Assembly (NCBI GenBank): GCA_035415725.1
Contig: DAOOGN010000100.1
Coordinates: 1-14,581, forward strand
Origin: DSWT01 sp035415725
Lineage (GTDB): Bacteria > Chloroflexota > Anaerolineae > B4-G1 > SLSP01
DNA: 14,581 bases
Direction of reading: 5' to 3'
Of this stretch, positions 7,001-12,448 are shown piece by piece. Position 1 is the first letter of the stretch. Each line of letters begins with the position of its first letter. The position numbers and the translations under genes were made by a program. The notes under the pieces were generated by a model, which was not told where the DNA came from, searched no databases, and worked only from the letters and a program-made list of their open reading frames with translations.

Positions 7001-9552
7001 TTCGATCCGCTCGACGACCACACATTGCTATAGCGCACCACCGCCGACGACCCGCAGCAGTTGTTGACGCCATACGTCAGGTTGTGGCTGACTATTGTGT
7101 TGATGACGGTCAGCCCGCCGCCGTGCGCCAGCAACCCGGTGCTATTACGATCTACCGTGCAGTTGATGACTTGCATCGTCGCCCCAGACCAGACGTTGAC
7201 CCCGCGGTCAATGCCGGTCAGGACCGTGTTGCTGACCGTGCCCGTGCCGCCCAACATGAGAATCCCATCGTAGAACGCCTCGCGGATGAGGCTGTTGGAC
7301 ACGTACAGCACGGCGCTCCCGTTGGTGCGGATCACCCCCGTATCATCCCAATTGCCGGAAGCCGTGCCGCCGCCATAAGCGACCACGACGTGGTCCAGGG
7401 TGGCCTGGCCGTCCATGTTGATCCATCGCCAATCACCCGCACTGGGGGTGGTCGTGCTGCCGTCGCGATTCGTGTCGCCACCGACTGTGTCATCGCGGAG
7501 CGAGGTCAGGACGATCGGCTGTGCCGCCGTCCCTTGCGCGAGCAACTGCGCGCCGGCCTGGATCGTGAGCCCTAACTTAGCCCCAAACTTGACGATGGCC
7601 CCCGGCTGAAGGGTGAGCGTCGCACCGCCGGGGACCGTCACGTCGCCCGTGAGAACGTGCACGAAGGTGCTCTGCCAGGTCTCGCTGCCCGCCAGTGTCC
7701 CTGAATGGGTCATCTTGATGTAGCGCAGCACGACATACGGGCTGAGATGGGCCTGTCCCGTCCCCTGAACGCTCAGGCCGTTCCATTCACCGGGGATGGG
7801 CAGTGTCTGACTCCCGTCCAGGTTGGTGTCGCCCCCGGCGCTGTCATCGGCCAGCGAGGTGAGGATCACCGGCGCCTGCTCCGTCGCCGGAATATCCACA
7901 ACCGCATTATTCTCCACGTTCAGACTCGCGCCGGCCGCGACCTTGACCACCGCGCCGGCCTGTACCGTCAATGTCACGCCCGCTCCGACGCTGACAGGCG
8001 ACTCGATCACGTGCACGCGATCCGCCGTCCACGTCTCGTCAGCCGTCAGCCGCCCCCTGTGCCACACTACTGAGTTATTGACCAGCACGCTGCGCGTCGC
8101 CTGGCCGATGCTCTGGCCGGCCGGATTGTAAAAGGTGGCGCGCACTTCGTACTGGCCATCGGGGACGCCGGTCGTATCCCACCAGAGGCTTCCCAGCGGG
8201 GCCAGTCCCGTGCCCAACGGGTAGGGCTGCCCGGCGTTGAACGCTACGATATCCACCGTGGCCTGGGCCGGATTGACGCCTGACGCGACCCACTCGAGTG
8301 GCTCGACGCCGTGGAACAAGGCAGCGCCTGGCCCGACCCATACAAAGTAGGGTGTGGAGGAAATATAGACGCTGCCGGACTGCCCGGCGCCGGTGCCGCC
8401 TGTGCCACCGTTGGCGGTCACATTGGCCGGAGGCAAGGCCATACTATCCCAATAGTACACGGCCACGCGCCCACCGCCGCCCGAACCACCATTGCATGCG
8501 CCATTCCCACCGTTGGCGGCGATGAGGCCACCGCCTGACAGGCTGCCCACGTTCAACCACAGGCCGCCGCCGCTGCCCCCACCGTCCAAACTGCCGCTGC
8601 ATACGCCATTTCCACCATTCGCCAGAATGGCTCCCTCTACCTCCGCTGCGCCGGCTGTGATGTGCACCAGGCCGCCGCCCGCACCTGCGCCCGCGCCAAT
8701 TCCCCCTTGCGCCCCATGCCCTGACCCAGGTGCATTCGGCTGCCGATAGTCGCCATACACCCAGTTCGTCGCACCGTTGGCATTGGCGCCCAATCCACCA
8801 TACGATCCTCCCGCCATGCCCGTCACTCCACCTGTGGTGGTCAGCCCTACTGTCCAGCCCCCCAGGTAGCCACGCCCCGATACATCTATCTTAGCGCCGG
8901 CCGTGATCCAGAGTGTGTCGGTGATGGTCAAATCAAGCCGGTATTCGGCGTCGGTCGTGGCCGGAGAGTGGGACAGCGTCGCCCCACCCAGGACTCCCAC
9001 CCCGGCAAACGTGTGGGCGCCGTTGATGATGGCCGTGTTCCCATAGATGAGCAGGTTTTGGCCTTCATAGGTGGTTTGGGCATCTGTGAGGGTGACGCCG
9101 GCAGAAAACAGCGCCCCTACATAAGCATCGCCGGGCTCGCCTGCCGTCCCGTTGTGATTCTGGTCCATCTGCCGGTCGCTCAAGTCGCGGATATCCGGCC
9201 CGATGACGAGCGAGTACGTGTTCAACCCCGTCCCACTGGAGGCCAGCTCGTAGCGATCCCCGGCCAGGTAAGTGAGCGCGGTGGGCGTCATCACCCCGCC
9301 CGGCCCGACCAGGCTCACATCGGCCAGGGTGAAGGTGTTGCTCAACACGGCACTGCTGAATTGGATTTCCAGCCGGTTAAAAGGAGTGCTCGCGCCGCCC
9401 AGCGGCGTGACGCGCGTAATCCACAATCCATCCGCCGTGGGAGCGCTGGGGCTGGCGCTGGTCAGCAGAACGCCCAGGCTCAATAGCGCCACGACAGCTA
9501 AAATCAGGCTTATGCCTGTTCCAATACGCTGTTTCAACCCAATGTTATCCAT
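1030..9552 (-). CDS. Giant secreted multi-domain surface protein (2,840 aa)
   Basis: The start is ATG at 9550-9552, chosen over an in-frame ATG 57 bases upstream because AAGGAGGT lies six bases before it and a signal peptide follows (hydrophobic residues 14-33, cleavage near TSA33). Approximate domains in order: Ig-like 40-155 ending in a DAYVG motif; Gly-rich 215-380; Ig-like 400-490; two similar beta-helix modules 495-735; right-handed beta-helix to DMGAYEF near 930; CARDB-like 937-1060; PPC-like 1060-1165; IPT-like and unassigned 1165-1440; nine carboxypeptidase-regulatory-like modules 1442-2211; alpha-helical region 2212-2515; Asp/Pro/Lys-rich linker; a domain opening DPNDKGAIGVG 2548-2723; Ig-like 2727-2822; tail YLPLVLRSNP. 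No catalytic motif is visible. The protein is probably an exported adhesin or envelope structural protein. It lies downstream of the 67-aa gene (97-bp gap) and the BTAD regulator, which may control it. Domain names are from pattern recognition. Confidence 0.92.
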   Translation of the reverse strand: MDNIGLKQRIGTGISLILAVVALLSLGVLLTSASPSAPTADGLWITRVTPLGGASTPFNRLEIQFSSAVLSNTFTLADVSLVGPGGVMTPTALTYLAGDRYELASSGTGLNTYSLVIGPDIRDLSDRQMDQNHNGTAGEPGDAYVGALFSAGVTLTDAQTTYEGQNLLIYGNTAIINGAHTFAGVGVLGGATLSHSPATTDAEYRLDLTITDTLWITAGAKIDVSGRGYLGGWTVGLTTTGGVTGMAGGSYGGLGANANGATNWVYGDYRQPNAPGSGHGAQGGIGAGAGAGGGLVHITAGAAEVEGAILANGGNGVCSGSLDGGGSGGGLWLNVGSLSGGGLIAANGGNGACNGGSGGGGRVAVYYWDSMALPPANVTANGGTGGTGAGQSGSVYISSTPYFVWVGPGAALFHGVEPLEWVASGVNPAQATVDIVAFNAGQPYPLGTGLAPLGSLWWDTTGVPDGQYEVRATFYNPAGQSIGQATRSVLVNNSVVWHRGRLTADETWTADRVHVIESPVSVGAGVTLTVQAGAVVKVAAGASLNVENNAVVDIPATEQAPVILTSLADDSAGGDTNLDGSQTLPIPGEWNGLSVQGTGQAHLSPYVVLRYIKMTHSGTLAGSETWQSTFVHVLTGDVTVPGGATLTLQPGAIVKFGAKLGLTIQAGAQLLAQGTAAQPIVLTSLRDDTVGGDTNRDGSTTTPSAGDWRWINMDGQATLDHVVVAYGGGTASGNWDDTGVIRTNGSAVLYVSNSLIREAFYDGILMLGGTGTVSNTVLTGIDRGVNVWSGATMQVINCTVDRNSTGLLAHGGGLTVINTIVSHNLTYGVNNCCGSSAVVRYSNVWSSSGSNYSGLADPTGTNGNVSVDPQFKDTAGGNYRLRYASPMIDAADGTLAPATDMLGAPRYDDPRTPNTGITTTLGAFADMGAYEFVETAPSDLDLVVDSVVGPLQVTATQSAQVVWTVRNIGVQTVSGDWRDEVALLGPDGAALDVGEFVSGGVLGPNQTATFSVTVNVPGGTEGAYRWQVHTNRHGDVFEGQNWDNNIGQSAGVVSLSVPELVVGQTLPGTLDAEGEALLYKIRPVPGEDVAIQVDRQDDTGWTQLYIGRGEAPTLQRFDARSAQWNQPDARVTIQNADGGVYYLMVLASSLPTGPTAYQLTASPLTFELTSLDLARGGNSGRVTIGLNGAGFAGGMQVSLVQGSVERTAESVSVVDATLAYATFDLQGLAAGAYDVRATVPAASQTLAGAFEVVAGGNRQFKTHILMPDNIRAEREFVAWIEYTNLGDVDLAAPLVLVESPTGCQLRLDRAITLTGASLLFQAVSMDGPAGILRPGHSGRVAVYVRAVRGNNTLNTSYTLEDSTGALDWEQIKAQVKPSTADPDWDTAWAALRQDAGNTWGDYVKVLAHAATLYSVRTGSRSHDPAVSLSYAVLDKLVDLHTVLSGYVYLNDVLHPLGGVNVTAVGPTTDTVSSAVSTADGLVRLSGLAAVNYTLQFGAYLPPADRRPITATVGGPYTWIVTWGGQIGGRVITPPDFDLTAGDYGVTAVDATNAIYHGALDAQGGYRIEGLADGVYTLRFADPALVPVRVTGIQVREGQITHAPDLIAVAGGAIAGTVRQSDTSAPLVGVHVWMSDGSDESHEATSDEQGHYRLDGVLPGIRSVTAAAADHVTQIITNVNVVANAVTADVDLTLATGATLRGVISAQGAPVNKVVVSLLKDDARVGLGISDSAGEYSIAGLTGGVYTVEVASTTYPVFTDTITLVAGQTLFYNVTLTPTALISGVVRTTAGRPLENVLFDLRRPDGAINYGLTDENGWFGFSRLYTGTHLLMLDDGSHRREVNIADIPASLDVSLTITGGSMRGRLLAAEGSTPISAVLVSLAGYQQVALITMSQEDGTFAFSPISPGVYTLTFSSAQAWFPILSDVTVTEGQQTDLGDIRAGSATLNLTFYDLAASQFIAGGGVVLLGRPDLPQPLVEGRVITVDTSGGVSISGLTPGVYRLSSVFAGKATHQALVTVHGGVNTLQTDLDMPATLAGRVTDSCGTPMGDIQLTVYDPAQPALRWQVLSGVGGVFELPTLPPGHYRLAGADLREDPPGLLCGPVEYADLNLAAGATLTYNVVLPVSTLSISGRIQDETGSAPTLAQVTAYSVEGLPVARVQADGDGYYTLRTLAPGTFELRANAMGFAVTPRVITVTAGETRNDVDLTAHWVGLAEALSQESRAARLSLLAAQSPQIEWGDTTWWSETAAFNNPWALKITQWLRDALGSPKAEPRVQSRPPHYDPDCPHGMEYWAIALKYQRAADGFYDGWGQRWDGYMQELGANVGLTAINTLKLLSDFLAASDVSLDGATASYNSVRTQLQSELESVTDPRSIAILENKIDRIDNLHMGMLQMLGFKQWAGSLPGGYISTAHISLPDLISQLQNPKLFSDPAALTSFAGDLAQFGSFISQMRASPMADQLGKLSDVLATLSAGIQTWVDTTASLRDLKNAEADYHNAQHMAHFYAGLASDAFEKCWEDKCNQPQKPPKPDDRTDDDTATKPDKHSGDPNDKGAIGVGTPGYVVAGTPLIYTIHFENVPTATAPAQQIVITDVLDTRLDWSTFELLEIGFNNTVLDVPAGRQFFTDEATVATDSNPVRVTAVLHAPTGAVRWEMRSNDPVTNDWPEDPLAGFLPPNDAEHRGEGYVMFAIRPQAGLADGTTITNQARIVFDVNPPMDTNVVTNTLDLLPPVSQVEPLSPTVTSPFTVTWSGSDSGSGVRVYDLYVATDGGAFVLWQATVTTTQASFVGEIGHQYAFYSVATDAVGQREAAPATPDAVTVVMEAVAAERKIYLPLVLRSNP
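2920..5227 (-). repeat. Nine tandem carboxypeptidase-regulatory-like (Cna-B/transthyretin-like) modules
   Basis: Within the giant protein (residues about 1442-2211), nine modules of roughly 75-95 aa follow each other. Each opens with a strand such as LSGYVYLND, GGRVITPP, AGTVRQSD, LRGVISAQG, ISGVVRTTAG, MRGRLLAAEG, LNLTFYDLAA, LAGRVTDSCG or ISGRIQDETG, and most carry a G-x-Y/F-x-[IFL] strand and an L-x-x-G-x-Y-[TR]-[LV] close. These are rod-building beta-sandwiches in surface proteins and do not imply peptidase activity. The seventh (opening LNLTFYDLAASQFIAGG) is the most divergent. Confidence 0.75.
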
Positions 9553-9649
9553 TCCTGTACCTCCTTGTATCAAATAGCCATAGCCGGTTCTGTGGGGTGA
9601 ATTGGTCATTCGCGCTGCGCCGCCGGTTTGGTCACATTCCTTTTATGGA

Positions 9650-9853
9650 CTACGGGTCTTTTGGTGTCCATAATAAGCAGTCGGCGGCGGCTTCCGTTGC
9701 GGTATGCGTGTGAATGAACCCCAGCAGTTCCTCCGCAGTGCCGATATGCGCGTGCTCACCATCGGCGATGCACTCTACTTGCCCTTCCCAGGACGGTGGC
9801 TCGGCTTGTGCATCTACCCATAGTCGCACGACGAATGTGACTAAACGACGCAT
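9650..9853 (-). CDS. Conserved-looking small cytoplasmic protein (67 aa)
   Basis: The start is ATG at 9851-9853 with GGGGAG seven bases upstream; the longer in-frame start lacks such a site. The protein opens MRRLVTFVVRLWVDA, then has WEGQVECIADGEHAHIGTAE, then a short helix ELLGFIHTH. This resembles a family of very small proteins, 'fvvRlWv...W.G.veHv.sGe....l.eLl.FI', that I recall from Chloroflexota. No function is known to me and no search was done. No signal peptide or membrane segment is present. It lies between the BTAD regulator (140-bp gap) and the giant surface protein (97-bp gap), all on the minus strand, so it is likely co-transcribed with the giant gene. Confidence 0.6.
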   Translation of the reverse strand: MRRLVTFVVRLWVDAQAEPPSWEGQVECIADGEHAHIGTAEELLGFIHTHTATEAAADCLLWTPKDP

Positions 9854-9882
9854 AAGATGACTCCCCAAAGAAATCTAAGGAT

Positions 9883-9911
9883 AGTATAAACCAGGAGAAT
9901 AACGGGAGAAT
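9883..9911 (-). promoter_or_regulatory. Possible promoter of the 67-aa gene and giant gene
   Basis: On the minus strand, TATACT (plus 9883-9888) could be a -10 box about 29 bases before the 67-aa start. The -35 match is weak (TTCTCC at plus 9905-9910, 16-base spacing). It lies in copy 2 of the duplicated sequence. Confidence 0.35.
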
Positions 9912-9970
9912 AACAGAAAGGATGGAGTACGGAGTATGGAGTATGGAGTACGAAATATGGAGCATGGAGT
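9893..9970. repeat. Duplicated sequence copy 2 with a seven-unit ATGGAGT heptamer array
   Basis: 9893-9920 matches copy 1 (801-828) at 27 of 28 bases. Then come exactly seven 7-bp units from 9922 to 9970: ATGGAGT, ACGGAGT, ATGGAGT, ATGGAGT, ACGAAAT, ATGGAGC, ATGGAGT. The reverse-complement relatives TTACTCC continue at 9994-10005, covering the last codons and stop of the BTAD gene. GGAGTAAG (9966-9973) and CTTACTCC (9993-10000) can pair as a weak hairpin over the end of that gene. Confidence 0.8.
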
Positions 9971-9993
9971 AAGAAGGAGAAGAACTTTATCCC

Positions 9994-11925
9994 TTACTCC
10001 TTACTCCCTTTGAGCGTCTCGTAGAGGCGCCGGGTTTCGGAAGCCGGATCAACGTCGAGTTCGGCGCGCAGGGCGCGGACGCAGTCTTGATAGGCACGGA
10101 GGGCTTCACTGCGGCGGCCCAACTGCGCCAGACACGTCATCAGGGCGCGCCAGACCTCTTCCAGCCAGGGCTCACGCTCCAGAATACGCCGGGCCAGCTC
10201 AGCGCCCTCCTGCCACGCCTGAGTGCGCATCCGTTCTTCCAGCCAGGCCATCAGTGCGTTGAGGTAGCGTTCGCGCAGTCGCTCCCGCTCGCGCAGTGCC
10301 CAATCCGCATAGGGTTCTTCAGGCAAGAAGTCGCCGCGATAAAGGGCCAGGATGTGCGATGTAGCGGCGACGCCGCTCCGGGTGGCTTCCTCGAAGGCCC
10401 ACACATCGCACCACAGGCCCTCGGTGCGGCGCAGGGCCAGCGTCTCTTCGTCACGTTCCAGGTAACGTGACGGCGTTCCCCGGCCCAACTGCGGCTCCAG
10501 GATACGCCGCAGTTCGGAGAAGGTGGTGTTGAGCGCCAAAGCTGCCGACCCCGGCGACAAATCAGGCCACAAGGCTTCCAGGAGTTCGTCGCGGGCGACC
10601 GGCGCGCGGCGTAACAGCAAGTAGAGGAAAAGCTGGCGGGTTTTGCGGCGCTGCCACGCCTCGTTGGGGATGGGAACGCCGCCTCGCAAGACTTGGAAAC
10701 CACCCAATGTGAGCACGCGCAGCGGCGGCGGGGGCAGGCTGTCGAGCGCTTCACGCAGGCGCGCTGCCACCTGCCCGGCAGGGCCATCCACAGTGAGGTA
10801 ATGCGCAAGCAGTGGATCGATCCATGCCTGTTCCTGAACGAGCCAGAAAGCATAGCCACCGTTGAGAACGCAGATCGCAGCTTCTACCCAAACGGCCTCG
10901 GCCTCTGGAGCGCGTTGCGCGTGGAGCAGACCCGCGAGCAGCAGTAGCGCCTGCGCCAGGTCAAAGTGAGTGTGGAGCGGCTGCAGCACGGCCAACGCGG
11001 CCTGGAGGTCGGCTTTGGCCTGCCCCCAATTTTCCAAAGCCCAGGCGGTTCGGCCTCGTTCAAGAAGGGCGCGGCCTTGCATGTGCCGGTAGCCCGTGCG
11101 CTCGGCGATGCTGAGGGCATCGGCGGTCCAGGAAAGGGCGGCGGCGGCATCGCCTTCGGCACGACACAGGCGGGCCAGCCCCAGTCGTAAGAGAAAGTCC
11201 AGTTCGGGTAATCCACCGGCCTCGGCAATGGAGCGGCATTGGGCGAAGTATTGATTCGCCTGGACGAAGTTGCTATCCTCGCGGGCCAGTTCACCGTGGA
11301 TCAGATACCAGTAGCCGTCGGCGAGGGTGCCGGGGAGCGCTATCTCACGCAATTCGGTCAACCAGTGTAAGGCCCGGTCACGCTGCCCCATCAACCAACA
11401 CGTCCAGGTGAGGTTGGTCAGTTGTGACCAGACCAGTTCGGGGAAATGGTGGGCGCGCGCTAACTTCAAGGCTTCCTCATCGGCGGCGATGGCCAGGGGG
11501 AATTCACCGCGCGGCGTATAGACGCCGGCGGCCAGGCTGTGCAGGCCGCGTACCAACAGGCGCATCACCCCCAACTGCCGGCCCAGATCAATGGACTGTT
11601 GGAAGTAGGTCTCGGCGGCGGCGACATCGTCGGTCTCGGCAGCGCAGATGCCCAGCGTCAGGAGAACTTCACCGCGTGCGGCGGATTCCGGCGTGGTCAC
11701 AGGTAGGGTTTGCTCCAGCAGTGCTCTGGCGACCGTATAATGCCCCAGGCGGATGTGTGCATAGGCCAGCGCGGCGGCGGCCAGTCCCTGCGCGTCGCCG
11801 TCGCCGGCCTGTTGCGCCAGCGCCAACGCTTCCTGCGCCTGGCGGATAGCGGCGGGGAGGTCGCCTGCGTGTTCGGATTCGCGGCTGGCATACAGCAGCA
11901 TGGTGATACGAGGTGGTGTCTCCAT
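9994..11925 (-). CDS. TPR-wHTH-BTAD (SARP-like) transcriptional regulator
   Basis: 643 aa. Residues 1-390 are TPR-like helical pairs (for example AALAYAHIRLGHYTVARALL and LLERGRTAWALENWGQAKAD). An OmpR-type winged helix follows at about 402-478 (LRVLTLGGFQVLRGG, RRKTRQLFLYLLLRR, DELLEALWPD, ALALNTTFSELRRIL). A bacterial transcriptional activation domain is at about 505-637 (CDVWAFEEA, YRGDFLPEEPYADWALRERE, EALRAYQDCVRAL). Unlike many relatives it has no NB-ARC or AAA ATPase, and the TPRs are N-terminal rather than C-terminal. It is probably a DNA-binding activator whose TPR arm takes a signal or protein partner. It is the first of three minus-strand genes, so its likely target is the 67-aa and giant genes or itself. 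There is no ribosome site; a -10 box seven bases upstream suggests a leaderless mRNA. The final residues KGSKE are encoded by heptamer-repeat DNA. Confidence 0.9.
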   Translation of the reverse strand: METPPRITMLLYASRESEHAGDLPAAIRQAQEALALAQQAGDGDAQGLAAAALAYAHIRLGHYTVARALLEQTLPVTTPESAARGEVLLTLGICAAETDDVAAAETYFQQSIDLGRQLGVMRLLVRGLHSLAAGVYTPRGEFPLAIAADEEALKLARAHHFPELVWSQLTNLTWTCWLMGQRDRALHWLTELREIALPGTLADGYWYLIHGELAREDSNFVQANQYFAQCRSIAEAGGLPELDFLLRLGLARLCRAEGDAAAALSWTADALSIAERTGYRHMQGRALLERGRTAWALENWGQAKADLQAALAVLQPLHTHFDLAQALLLLAGLLHAQRAPEAEAVWVEAAICVLNGGYAFWLVQEQAWIDPLLAHYLTVDGPAGQVAARLREALDSLPPPPLRVLTLGGFQVLRGGVPIPNEAWQRRKTRQLFLYLLLRRAPVARDELLEALWPDLSPGSAALALNTTFSELRRILEPQLGRGTPSRYLERDEETLALRRTEGLWCDVWAFEEATRSGVAATSHILALYRGDFLPEEPYADWALRERERLRERYLNALMAWLEERMRTQAWQEGAELARRILEREPWLEEVWRALMTCLAQLGRRSEALRAYQDCVRALRAELDVDPASETRRLYETLKGSKE

Positions 11926-11932
11926 GGTTTGT

Positions 11933-11938
11933 ATTGTA
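11933..11938 (-). promoter_or_regulatory. -10 box of the BTAD gene, predicting a leaderless transcript
   Basis: TACAAT on the minus strand ends seven bases before ATG 11925, and no Shine-Dalgarno sequence is present. A weak -35 (TTGAAG, 15-base spacing, or GTTTGA, 17-base) precedes it. The transcript would begin at or next to the start codon. Confidence 0.5.
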
Positions 11939-11974
11939 CATAAACTGCCGAGACTTCAAACTCAAGCGAAAATA

Positions 11975-11993
11975 TTGTAACATTTTTTGTAAC
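11975..11993. promoter_or_regulatory. Direct repeat TTGTAAC-N5-TTGTAAC upstream of the BTAD gene
   Basis: Two identical heptamers at 11975-11981 and 11987-11993, 12 bp apart centre to centre, about 50-68 bp upstream of the BTAD start. SARP/OmpR-type winged-helix regulators are known to bind direct heptamer repeats about one helical turn apart, so this is a candidate autoregulatory operator. A second TACAAT (minus strand) overlaps it, so it could also be an alternative promoter. Confidence 0.4.
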
Positions 11994-11999
11994 TATTGA

Positions 12000-12018
12000 G
12001 CCACCCTTGCCAGGTGGC
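12000..12018. other. Hairpin GCCACC-N7-GGTGGC
   Basis: A six-bp stem with a seven-base loop between the BTAD promoter and the GC-rich hairpin element. There is no T-tract. Nothing else was recognised in 12019-12080. Confidence 0.35.
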
Positions 12019-12080
12019 GAATAGGACTTTGGGGAGGGTCCATAATGGGTTGCCACTTCGGCCATAAATGATGACCCTCT

Positions 12081-12217
12081 CATCCCCCTGCCCCCCTTCT
12101 CCCCCGCAAGCGGGGAAGAAGGGGGCAAAAGGGGGGTGTGGCGGGCGGCTTCGCCGCCCGCCACACCCCCACCCAAAAATCCCCCTTCCTGGAGGGAAGG
12201 GGGGCAGGGGGGATGGG
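12081..12217. mobile_element. GC-rich palindromic element with three hairpins and inverted ends
   Basis: The ends are inverted: CATCCCCCTGCCCCCCTT (12081-12098) against the complement of 12197-12215, differing by one C. Inside are three stems. Hairpin 1 is 12092-12125, 16 of 17 pairs with an AA loop. Hairpin 2 is an 18-bp perfect stem, 12132-12149 with 12153-12170, with a TTC loop. Hairpin 3 is 12181-12189 with 12195-12203, nine pairs. It has no coding capacity. It resembles the pyrimidine-rich 'CTCATCCCCCTGCCCCC' intergenic elements of Chloroflexota and cyanobacteria (from memory). It could also end transcription from either side, although no U-tract is present. Confidence 0.65.
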
Positions 12218-12328
12218 CTTATAGAAACACGCTTGTTGTCCCAGAGCGCCTGGCATATCAAAATCCGCGCCCGACCCGGTATAGGGAATAAGTTGTTTCG
12301 CCAGGCTGACTGGTCTGAATAGATACCA
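12215..12328 (+). repeat. Approximately 115-bp interspersed repeat, copy 1 (upstream of the kinase)
   Basis: Reads GGGCTTATAGAAACACG ... CAAAATCCGCGCCC ... TATAGGGAATAAGTTG ... CTGAATAGATACCA. The reverse complement of 14346-14464 aligns along the whole length. The first 17 bases are identical, a central variable part differs by a five-base length change, and the remaining 75 bases are close to 90% alike. It has no ORF and ends about 20 bases before the kinase -10 box. Confidence 0.8.
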
Positions 12329-12348
12329 TTTTTTACCTCGATTTGTGT

Positions 12349-12354
12349 TACAAT
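12349..12354 (+). promoter_or_regulatory. -10 box of the kinase gene
   Basis: TACAAT about 95 bases before the kinase start, within GTTACAAT. The -35 region is T-rich but lacks a good TTGACA match. The expected transcription start is near 12361. Confidence 0.45.
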
Positions 12355-12372
12355 AGGGCTAATGATGTCGCC

Positions 12373-12447
12373 ATGCTGGAGGGGCAGATGGCGTCGTCGC
12401 TGTGTCCGCCAGAGCGTCTGATGGTAGAGATGATGTATGGAGGATAG
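12373..12447 (+). CDS. Possible leader peptide (24 aa) coupled to the kinase
   Basis: From ATG 12373 the frame reads MLEGQMASSLCPPERLMVEM and ends in TAG at 12445-12447, one base before the chosen kinase ATG (TAGGATG). An internal ATG at 12388 has GGAGG five bases upstream and would give 19 aa. The arrangement would permit translational coupling. Its length is small enough to be chance. Confidence 0.25.
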   Translation: MLEGQMASSLCPPERLMVEMMYGG

Positions 12448-12448
12448 G

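Noticed and set aside
9756..9965. 69-aa minus-strand frame with repeating PYSI-like residues and a hydrophobic stretch
   Set aside because: The repetition comes from the heptamer DNA repeat and the rest overlaps the better-supported 67-aa gene in another frame.
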